Shown: in pieces, positions 19,500 to 27,800 of the stretch
Layout of the letters: every line of letters starts with the position of its first letter
Numbering within the stretch: position 1 is the stretch's first letter
Origin: Torulaspora globosa
Lineage: Eukaryota; Ascomycota; Saccharomycetes; Saccharomycetales; Saccharomycetaceae
Length of the DNA stretch: 64,000 bases
Direction of reading: 5' to 3'
Assembly: GCF_014133895.1 (NCBI RefSeq)
Contig: NC_050731.1
Location: 992,001-1,056,000, forward strand
Program-made: the position numbers and the translations under genes
The notes under the pieces: generated by a model
Databases searched by the model: none
What the model was told of the DNA's origin: nothing
The model's input: the letters and a program-made list of their open reading frames with translations, nothing else

Positions 19500-22133
19500 A
19501 TGTTCAAGCAGCTGTCGCAGATAGGTAAAAATCTTAGTGATGAGTTCGCTAAGGGATTGTCGGAAGATTTGAATGCTGGCCAAGAAGCTGTGGTCGATGA
19601 CAAAAGTGGGCTGCCGCAGGAGATTCAGCTCAAATTGAGGAAATTTGAGAAGTATGAAGAGAAGTATCCTCGGCTTCTGGCTGCTTACAAGAATGATAAA
19701 TTGAGACTTGAGAAGATAGGTGCAGCAGAAAAGGTGCTTGCCGAGAATACGCCGGTGTCCAACATAGATGACGCTGAATCCTTGGAAGCTTTCTTCAAGG
19801 ACATGAACGAGAAGCAGAAGATGCTGAATGATGAGATCAAGAGGCTGCTTACCTCCAGCAAAGCCGAGCCGGGCCAAGCGGAGTCCCTTGAGTCGGCGGA
19901 GGTATCTGGGGATGGCAAAAAGGAGACTAGTCCAGAGACTCTGAACGATGGTCTTGCACAGGAAATTTCGGAGCTGCGAGATAAGCTTGCTGAGACCGAA
20001 GGGGAGCTCAAAGAATCACAGGAAAAGTACGAGGAATTTCGCCAGCAAAAGGAGCATGAGGTTAGCGAGCTGCAGGGTAAAATAATAGATGCGCAAGAGA
20101 AACTTGAGACATCAGAAAGGTCTTTCGAGCAAGAAACTCTAAAGCTTAAGAAAAGTCTATCGGAAACGGAGGATCTGGTGAAGACCAGAGACGTCAGTCT
20201 TGAAGAGCTCAGAAAACAGCTAGAGGCGGAAGAGCAAGAGGTTCAAAAGCTTAACAATCTCCTCACTGAAAGGTCGGCAGTAGCGTCTGCCGATTCCTCA
20301 AGGAGCGCGGGCAAGAATAAGAGAAAAGCCAAGAGAAAGAAGAACAGCTCTGCTGGTTTTACTGTGGCAAATGGCGGGGAAGATGAGCATAAGAGACTTT
20401 CTGACGAAGTGGAAAAGCTGAAAGGTGCCGAAACGCGCGCGGAAGAACTGGAGAGCCAATGTACCTCTTTGCAATCCCAAATAACCTCCCTTAAACAGAT
20501 AGAAGTCGATCTGAAGGTTGAACTTGATAAGCTTAATGATGGAAATGAAAAATTAAGAGAGGAGCTAAAGAAGAAAGAGACAGAGTTAGAAGACGTCAGA
20601 GATATGCTGAGGGATGTGGGGAACGAGCTTGTCGATGCCAAGGACCAGTTAAAATCTACTGCTAACTCTGAGAATGAAAAGATTCAGTCGTTAATTACTG
20701 AGAAAGAGACACTGAATAATCAGTTCGAAGCTAAAAAACAGGAACTAATATCAACCATATCCAAATTGAATGAACAGATTTCAGCAGCAAGCGCTAAACT
20801 AGCTTCGCAGCAGAATCAAACTAAGACTGTAGAGAAAAAATACTCCAAACTGAATGAATCGTATTCAAAATTGAAGACGGACAATGCGACGCTACTCGAT
20901 CAAGTCAACGAGGCCAACAAAACCCAAAAAACACTAAGGATCTCGCTTTTGCAGAAGGAAAAAACAATCTCTTACTTAGAGCAGCAAGTTAAGGAGTATA
21001 ACGAAACCTCGAGCGCTTCGAAGAAAGCAAATGAAGACTTGAAGAAGGAAAACGAACACCTTTCGAAACGCTTGGACACTCTGAAAGCAGAGAACGAGAG
21101 TCTTCGCTGTGAGATGAAGAATAGCTCTTCCTTGTTCGAAAACCACATAAGGGAAAATGGGAAGCTTTCTGAGCGATTGAGTATAATCCAAGAGAAGTAT
21201 GAGACATTACAGAGTTTGAAATCGAACTCCAATGAGCAGGCTGATTCAATTAAGAGGCAATGTGAAGAATTAAACAGCAAACTGAGAGAAGCTAATAAGA
21301 GAATAATGTCTTTAGAAGAAGAGGTCAGTGATTATACCAACATTATACAAGAAAAGACTAGAGAGACAAACGCAATGCGTAGGCTACTCAATGAGAATAA
21401 TCACCATGAATCGACAAAAGAAGGTGAGTACCAAGAAAAACTAGCCGCCGTCATTGATGAAAAAAGCAGATTAGAGAGCGAACTGTCCGTTCAGGCGTCA
21501 CGTAGAGTTCGGGAGAGCCAGAATTGGAAGCAGGCCAACAATGAACTTAAATTGGAGATACAGAGTCTGAAGCTAAGAGAAAAGGAGCTGACTGCTGAAG
21601 TCCTCTCGTTGACTGCCTTGACCGACAAAATGCAGAGAAAGAACTCTACCTTTGCAGATGATTCAGATGATATGGAGAGGGTTACAGCTAACCTGAAAGA
21701 GGCCTTGTCGAAAGCTGACGGTAAGATCAGGGACCTCCAGGAAGCGAATGAGAATTTAATGCAGACCAACGATGATATCAATAAAAAATTGGATCGTCTC
21801 TCGAAAAATTATAGGACTTTGATGAGCCAGGTTACTGTTTTAAAAGAAGAGAAGAATGAGAGTTCTACAAGATCAAGCCGCTCAAGCTCTGTCGCCTCTG
21901 TTAGTGGTACCCAGACGCCTCAACCTGACATGCGCCGTTCGCATTCGTTTGTCAAAGAAACCCCTGCCATAGAGTCACAAAATGAAGTAAACGAGAAGAT
22001 CGCGTATATCAAGAATGTTCTGTTGGGATTTCTGGAGCATAGAGACCAAAGGAATCAGCTTTTGCCAGTAGTGTCTATGTTGTTACACTTGGACAGTAAG
22101 GATGAAAAGCGTCTACTAATGTCAATAAAATAG
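19500..22133 (+). CDS. IMH1: Golgin with C-terminal GRIP domain
   Basis: An 877-residue protein. I choose the ATG at 19500 (MFKQLSQIGKNLSDEF), which matches the S. cerevisiae start almost exactly; six upstream codons begin with GTG and are not needed. Residues ~40-800 are almost continuous coiled coil, rich in Glu, Lys, Leu and Gln, interrupted by a basic patch near 260-285 (KNKRKAKRKKNSS). The last ~50 residues form the GRIP domain (EKIAYIKNVLLGFLEH...DEKRLLMSIK), whose invariant tyrosine binds Arl1-GTP. The protein tethers endosome-derived vesicles at the late Golgi. It follows CDC25 on the same strand and is convergent with the chitin deacetylase (57-bp gap), as in S. cerevisiae YLR308-YLR310. 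Confidence 0.96.
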   Translation: MFKQLSQIGKNLSDEFAKGLSEDLNAGQEAVVDDKSGLPQEIQLKLRKFEKYEEKYPRLLAAYKNDKLRLEKIGAAEKVLAENTPVSNIDDAESLEAFFKDMNEKQKMLNDEIKRLLTSSKAEPGQAESLESAEVSGDGKKETSPETLNDGLAQEISELRDKLAETEGELKESQEKYEEFRQQKEHEVSELQGKIIDAQEKLETSERSFEQETLKLKKSLSETEDLVKTRDVSLEELRKQLEAEEQEVQKLNNLLTERSAVASADSSRSAGKNKRKAKRKKNSSAGFTVANGGEDEHKRLSDEVEKLKGAETRAEELESQCTSLQSQITSLKQIEVDLKVELDKLNDGNEKLREELKKKETELEDVRDMLRDVGNELVDAKDQLKSTANSENEKIQSLITEKETLNNQFEAKKQELISTISKLNEQISAASAKLASQQNQTKTVEKKYSKLNESYSKLKTDNATLLDQVNEANKTQKTLRISLLQKEKTISYLEQQVKEYNETSSASKKANEDLKKENEHLSKRLDTLKAENESLRCEMKNSSSLFENHIRENGKLSERLSIIQEKYETLQSLKSNSNEQADSIKRQCEELNSKLREANKRIMSLEEEVSDYTNIIQEKTRETNAMRRLLNENNHHESTKEGEYQEKLAAVIDEKSRLESELSVQASRRVRESQNWKQANNELKLEIQSLKLREKELTAEVLSLTALTDKMQRKNSTFADDSDDMERVTANLKEALSKADGKIRDLQEANENLMQTNDDINKKLDRLSKNYRTLMSQVTVLKEEKNESSTRSSRSSSVASVSGTQTPQPDMRRSHSFVKETPAIESQNEVNEKIAYIKNVLLGFLEHRDQRNQLLPVVSMLLHLDSKDEKRLLMSIK

Positions 22134-22190
22134 AAGCAAAAACTTTAAGTTGCATTTTTATCACTGGCAATTACATCATTGTAAGCTGGA

Positions 22191-23156
22191 CTAGTAGTAC
22201 TTTTTTATATAATCGATCCCGCCAACACATTCTGCCACGGTCAGTTGATCGTTTCCGAGAAGCTCACTGACTCTTGTGGCAGCTTCGACGGTGTTTGCAG
22301 AAGCGTCATGTTCTAAGATCAGACCACCGTTGCGAGTTTTCCATTCCTGTACATCGCGAACGATATCTTCTGTGGTCCTCAATGACGGAACACTTAATTG
22401 CCAATCGAAGGTGTCGCGGTCCCAAAGAACTGCCTGAAGACCGAATAATCTTGCAATCGCTCTCACACGGTTATCAATAGCGCCGTAAGGCGGCCTGAAG
22501 TATTTTGGATAATGATGCCCCGTAGCATTCATCGCCCAGATCGACCATTCCAACTGAGCAATAATCTGCTCATTTGATAATGTGGGCAAATACGGATGAG
22601 ACCAGGTATGAGTCCCAATTAGATGGCCCTCTTCGACCATTCTACGGTACACGTTTGGATGCCTGACCACATTAACCCCGACTGTGAAGAATGTGGTCTT
22701 ATGGGTCAGTTTTCCCAATAATGCCTCGGTTTCCCCAGATGGGCCGTCGTCGAACGTTTGCGACAGCTTAGGACATGTGTAGATGTCGTCCGGCTCCAAA
22801 CAGCTGTGGCAGTCAAACGAGCAGGCATCGCGCGGCACGCGTTCGCATTGATCAAGCGAATAAGGTTCATACTTTGGCAGCCTGTCCACGTCAATAAAAT
22901 CCAGCGCAATATACGGTGGATCAATGCCTGGCCACTCAGTAAGTCCTGTAAAGTCCGTCAACCACGAAGGAAACGGCGTCTCCGGCTGCGGCCAGAAAAA
23001 TCCGTTGCTCGTCCCAACAATAACTGATTGCTCCACTCGAGATACGTTACTGGCGCTGCTGACGTTACTGATGTTGCTGGCGTTGCTGTACACAAGCGGT
23101 AGCCCCAGCGACCCCAAAGCCTGGACGGCAACTAAAAGTAAAAATCCCAGGCGCAT
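22191..23156 (-). CDS. CDA2: Chitin deacetylase (NodB domain, spore-wall type)
   Basis: A 321-residue secreted protein with signal peptide (residues 1-19) followed by an Asn/Ser-rich stretch with several N-glycosylation sequons (25-40). The NodB polysaccharide-deacetylase domain (about 130-310) shows all catalytic motifs: TFDDGP at 134-139, GTHTWSHP with metal-binding H183 and H187, RPPYG at 221-225, and LEHDA near 281-285. The enzyme converts chitin to chitosan, the outer ascospore-wall polymer. S. cerevisiae has a tandem pair, CDA1 and CDA2, at this site; here there is one gene, so the pair probably arose later. The upstream region has sites for the meiotic activator Ndt80. Choosing CDA2 over CDA1 is by position (next to IMH1). 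Confidence 0.93.
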   Translation of the reverse strand: MRLGFLLLVAVQALGSLGLPLVYSNASNISNVSSASNVSRVEQSVIVGTSNGFFWPQPETPFPSWLTDFTGLTEWPGIDPPYIALDFIDVDRLPKYEPYSLDQCERVPRDACSFDCHSCLEPDDIYTCPKLSQTFDDGPSGETEALLGKLTHKTTFFTVGVNVVRHPNVYRRMVEEGHLIGTHTWSHPYLPTLSNEQIIAQLEWSIWAMNATGHHYPKYFRPPYGAIDNRVRAIARLFGLQAVLWDRDTFDWQLSVPSLRTTEDIVRDVQEWKTRNGGLILEHDASANTVEAATRVSELLGNDQLTVAECVGGIDYIKKYY

Positions 23157-23656
23157 ATTTCACTCAGTCACTGCGTAGTACCCACTGTCGCAACACCCTG
23201 TATCAAGAAGAACTGAAAGCGAGTAAAAGAGCCAACCGCACAAGTATCACAGAGCTGACAACGACTGCCACAGATGCAAACTAGCGCCAGTGATAAAAAA
23301 TTAATTATCCCGTCTTGATTTTGTGTCGCTGGCGCCGCATCGTTCCTTTTTCCGCGCCAGCGATCCATCAACCCGGAGCTCCTTTCGCACGAATGGAGCT
23401 CCGGCACTGGCGTGTCGCAACGACACAAATTGTTGACGGCAGCCAATGAATAATTCGACCGACGAGCAATGAAGAAGGTTGATAATTTATGGGATGACTC
23501 AGGTGATGCGCAACGTAGCGCCAAGCCTAGCCTGGGCTGAGAATCGCCTATATAAGACAGGGTGGAATGCCTCTGGCAGTCCAGACGATCCTTATCTCTT
23601 GTCTGCAGTCTTCTGTATTATCCATAAAAGACATTCAACAAAAAAACTACCATAAG
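23157..23656. promoter_or_regulatory. Divergent promoter of chitin deacetylase and YLR307C-A-like gene, with mid-sporulation elements
   Basis: Two matches to the Ndt80 mid-sporulation element (gNCRCAAAW) are visible. One, GACACAAAA, lies on the reverse strand at 23319-23327, about 165 bp upstream of the deacetylase ATG. The other, GACACAAAT, is on the forward strand at 23422-23430. A TATA box TATATAAG (23549-23556) sits about 100 bp before the rightward small gene. In S. cerevisiae CDA1/2 are sporulation-specific, so the first site very likely controls the deacetylase; shared control of the small gene is inference. Confidence 0.65.
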
Positions 23657-23923
23657 ATGACCTTTAGAACCACCACTGCTCATGCCCTGAAAGCAGCCTG
23701 CCGGACTTTTACGCCTCGGTCGGGTCTGCAGACGACTACTTTTCCCACCGTGTCGTCGAGCTCGCGTTACCACACAGTGCAGTGTTTCGTGAACGAGCAC
23801 AGTAAGGGCCTCCTGGACAGCTACTCGCAAGGCGGATCTGGTGGCAGGACCACCAGACCCACCGTGGTGATCAGCAGCGACAGTGATGAGATTGAGACCG
23901 TTTCGGGTCACGTGCGCGTTTAG
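23657..23923 (+). CDS. Small conserved protein, YLR307C-A-like
   Basis: An 88-residue protein starting MTFRTTTAHALK. The reading frame is open upstream to 23567, but I choose the ATG at 23657. It matches the expected size (S. cerevisiae YLR307C-A is 87 residues, function unknown) and lies 101 bp after a TATA box. The first ~40 residues are Arg/Thr/Ser-rich with few acidic residues, compatible with a mitochondrial presequence. The C-terminal half has a Gly/Arg patch (GGSGGRTTRP) and ends with an acidic, Ser-rich tail (SSDSDEIETVSGHVRV). The assignment rests on position between the chitin deacetylase and UBC12, on size and on orientation; I cannot name a function. Confidence 0.75.
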   Translation: MTFRTTTAHALKAACRTFTPRSGLQTTTFPTVSSSSRYHTVQCFVNEHSKGLLDSYSQGGSGGRTTRPTVVISSDSDEIETVSGHVRV

Positions 23924-23984
23924 TTCAATAGGCTTTGATAGCTTCTATAACATGATATATTCTTCCAATCGATGATTCTGTTCT

Positions 23985-24616
23985 TCAGCGGAGTACGTTA
24001 TCGTAGCGTTGCCCGTGGACAGTGTCCCCGGCCATCGAGCGGCGCACTGCGTGCGCAAACTCGACGCGGTCGCGCGATAGCATTGCTGCAGCGTCCTTGT
24101 TGAGCGGGTCCTTCTCAGAGACCTCGAGGAAGAGAAATATTATGCCTATCACGACGCTCTGCAGCTCCAATGCCGGCGACCAGTCCTCTCGGAGGATGTT
24201 CAGACAGATCTTGCCCTGGTAATCTATGTTGGGATGGAAAATCCTGTTGAGACAGCGGACCCGCGGCGGCTCGATCGGGTATCCCGCGCTGAAAGCTATA
24301 TCGAAGTTGAACTTACCGCCGCTGTAGTAGCCCTCGTCTGGCGCGATTGTAAGTCTTAGCAGCGGCAGGTCTTTCGCTAGCGGCAACGGTGCCGCGACCA
24401 CTTCAATTTGCGCCATTGAGGGTATGTCCAGCGCTTCCAAGTCCCTTTGCAGCCGCAGGCCGGCCGCTGACATAGTCTGCCGTCGGCCTTGGTCAGATTC
24501 CTCCTTACCGGCCAGCTCTTGCTGCTTCTGCTTCTGCAACTGACGGAGTTTGAACTATCTGCTGAGTTAGTAAACCGTACCACAAATCAGAGTCTATTGC
24601 CAACTGAACATACCAT
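23985..24616 (-). CDS. UBC12: NEDD8/Rub1-conjugating E2 enzyme, spliced (exons 24614-24616 and 23985-24554)
   Basis: A 190-residue E2 (188 in S. cerevisiae) that transfers Rub1 to cullins. Exon 1 is only the start codon ATG (24614-24616); exon 2 starts TTC AAA CTC CGT, giving MFKLRQLQKQKQQE, closely matching S. cerevisiae MLKLRQLQKKKQ. That N-terminal segment docks on the Rub1 E1 and, as an acetylated Met, in Dcn1. The UBC fold shows YPIEPP, the HPN motif at 108-110 and catalytic C118 in GKICLNILREDW. Exon 2 contains no suitable in-frame ATG at its head, so the protein requires splicing. It is divergent from STT4 (202-bp gap), the S. cerevisiae YLR305-YLR306 arrangement. Local GC is higher than in neighbours such as IMH1. 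Confidence 0.95.
24555..24613 (-). other. Spliceosomal intron of UBC12, directly after the start codon (59 nt)
   Basis: Reverse strand: donor GTATGT immediately after ATG, perfect branch point TACTAAC (24566-24572), acceptor ATAG ending at 24555. Two other AGs (TCAG, CAG) lie between the branch point and this acceptor, but using either shifts the frame; only ATAG restores MFKLRQL. S. cerevisiae UBC12 is known to have an intron at its extreme 5' end. Unspliced mRNA would stop after nine codons. Confidence 0.93.
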
Positions 24617-24715
24617 GCTATTGATGACAGTGTATGCCGGTGCTGGCTGCCTTATAGTTACTCAGCCATAGACTGCCTAGCTCGGTGGGCTGTTCACTAT
24701 ATACTTCTTGAATTT

Positions 24716-24727
24716 GGTCACGTGACC
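24716..24727. promoter_or_regulatory. Palindromic E-box between UBC12 and STT4
   Basis: GGTCACGTGACC is a perfect 12-bp palindrome centred on CACGTG, the high-affinity core of bHLH factors such as Cbf1. It lies about 90 bp before each start codon, so it could serve both divergent genes. Binding is inferred from sequence only. Confidence 0.55.
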
Positions 24728-24818
24728 CTTGTTACCTACTTCAAGCCCAAAGGCTTCTGGGAAGCTATAAGTTATCAGGAGCAGTTGCAGAGCAAGGAAG
24801 GCCAATTGAGCTCTGGAT

Positions 24819-27800
24819 ATGCGTTTTGGACATCGAGAGGGCGTCAAGGAACGATTGAGAGCGAAAGCGCTGGGGAAACTGGCCCAGCTCTGCTCAAAAC
24901 AGGAGCCTGCAGGGATTCCGGAGGACGATGAGAATAAAGGGGACAGTTTGGAGCTTTTAACGCACTCATTGCCTGTCTATTACTCGACAAACACATCGAA
25001 ACTGTACACTATCCCTATCACGTTGAATGAGTGGGAAGTTTTGGTCGCGCTATGTGAGTGTACGCCTGGATCTTCAATGCAGGCTGAACGTTTGATAAAG
25101 GGTGTCATTGGGCCTTACTTTTTGGCTTCGCCGAGGCAGCGGATGTCTGAGACGTTGGAGGCCAGGTTTAAACTAAAGGAGCTGAGGCAGCCGAATGAGC
25201 TGCTGACTTTGGAGCTGATCAGATTCTTGATCGTCTCGTGCTCAAAGTACCCCCGTTTGACCAAGATGTGCTCTGTCATCATCGATCAGTACCTCAGAGA
25301 GGTTTCTTCGCTTTTCAACAAAAGATGTAGCGCGGTATTCTCGCTTGTGGGGTTTTTGAACGCATTCATCATGGATAACAGCGCCCTGCAGCTGACCCAA
25401 ACAGTCTGGAAAAAACTGGCTGGTCTGTTTGGTGATGGAAGCTTCGTTCTGCTGCCCGAGACGAGACTCTTGGCTGATTTCAGCGGCGAAGTCACGGTGA
25501 GATATCACGAAGCCAACAAGGAGATCTCGAACTCTTTGTTTCTCAATTTGATGGCCCAGCTGCAGGTATCCCTGGCATCAAAGATCGTAGCCCTACCTAA
25601 AGATGCTACCTCTTTGTCGGAATATCTGCTACAAGTACACTCTAAGAACTATATGGTTCAGCAAGAAGGCTCGGCGGATCGCGTGGACATGGCTGCCTCG
25701 GAAGAATTGTATTCGACGCTGACTCGTAACAGGCCGATTTTGACGGAAATGAGTCACTTTGCGTTCAAACACAGCATCAACATCGAAGACTTGGATTTGT
25801 CAACTGATGTGCGCGCAGCTTATTCTTTCAACACCAGGGCTTTTTTCCTAGATTTTCTTTGCCTGATCCTATTCTTCGATAATGCCGTGTCAGATCTTGG
25901 CCAGAAATTTCTGCAACTGGTCTCAGACTCCATCGATAAATTTTTGCTTTCAGAAATAGTATCACCGAAATTGGTTCGCTCAATCCTATGTGCTGGCGCT
26001 CTTCTAAACTTCTTTACTGAGGAGACTTCACTCACTTTATTGCGTCTTTTCCCGGCGCTGGTATCCTCGCCTCAAATCTCGAATGCTGAAGTAGCCAGAA
26101 TTACCAAGATCTTTACCTTTGGCTTAATGCCACTGAATGAAGATGCTGTTGTCAGTACAGTTTATTCAATCAATAATCTCCTCACTCTGGGGGATGATGG
26201 CATACCTGTCCAAGCGGTGAGGGAAAGACAATTGACGAACAGCACGGTAACTAGCACGGCACTCGGTGACCACGAATTGAGAGGAAGGGCCGGTACTTCA
26301 GACACCATACAAGCCATCCATAATATCAGCAACAGGATGGCGCTTTCTAGTACCGAGAACAATGGCAGAGTTGACGAAGTCACTTCCGCAACATATCACC
26401 ATCAGCTATTCAGAAACTGTATTACAACTATGATCACGATCGCTTCTCATTATGGTGATCAGGCCATTACCGCCCTAACGATAACCGTTCTAACGCAGAA
26501 GGTATCTGTCATATCAAAGGAATTGGATGCTGTGATTATAGATTTATTGGCTGAGCTCGTTAGCAACATTTCAATCACAGAGCTAGCTCTTCTGTTGAAG
26601 TTCTACAAACCTGCCTACTCTCAGGCCAAGAAGCAAGAGAATAAGATTTTACAGGAAAGCATCTGTGAAGCAAGAATCAAAATCTCTGAAATAGTGTTAT
26701 CCAAAAGGTCAGATTCAGATCTCTATCGATTCACCTTGGCCAATCTTCTAGATTCAATCACCGCGTGCGGCGAAGTCGAGCAATCTGATCTCCACAGAAC
26801 TGACAAAGAGATAGCACGCTGTGCTGAAGATATCGGAGCATATTTGCGACCCTTAGCCGCTATTCTTCCTAAACCGGGAAGCAAACCATTTCCTTTCGAT
26901 GGAGATGAGGCTTTGATAAGAAGTTTCAGGAATATTTGGTTCAACATGATTATTCATGGTTTTCGATGCGATTCTCAGTTAGTCGAGAAGCACTATAGTT
27001 GCCTATTAACAATCGCCTATAATTCCCCACCGTTGGCGTCTGATTTCCCTTCCAGCAATAAAGAGGTATCTTTGGATATGAATGCAGTGCTACGGCGCCA
27101 CTCTTCTAATGCCATACACAAGCAGCAAAAACAAGCAATTGCAGGATATCTGTCTACCAATCCTGTTCAGGCGAGAACTCTTTCAATGCCAAAAATAATG
27201 TTTCTAGCGGCTACTGCACTATTGGAAACTCTTCGATGTGAAGCTGGAGATTGTTCGAAGATTCTGCGATACTATTGCGACCCTTCCGTTGTTTCAAGCT
27301 CAATCGATAAATTTATTGAAGCGTTGAACCTTCAACTCATTTCGAAGTACACTTCGATAGTTCAATCCAAAAATTCTTCTCTCTTTGGCTCCCTAGCTAT
27401 TGCCCATCAGCTAAACGATCTGCTTCTTCATTTGGCCCACAGAAACAGAGAATTGCAAAATGCTGCCTTCCAATCATGCGACATTTTTATAAAGACAATT
27501 CCTTCATCGCTATGTCACCATCACTCCTTGTACACCTTACTGGACCTTATGACTACGCTATTTGATAGTGTGGTTGATTGCGAAACGAATAAATTCCAAC
27601 CTCACTACGAATTTGTTTTGAAACATTCTGGAACTAAAGTTTTAATACCCGATTCTGCATTATGGCGTAAAACCACTTTATCACGGCTGCATGCATCTTC
27701 TAAGGATTGGGTTAGGATAATCCTTGATAGAGCTAATGAGGACACGAAAATTCTATTGCAGTCATATATTTCCGATCTGACACACTTCGACAGGTCGAGC

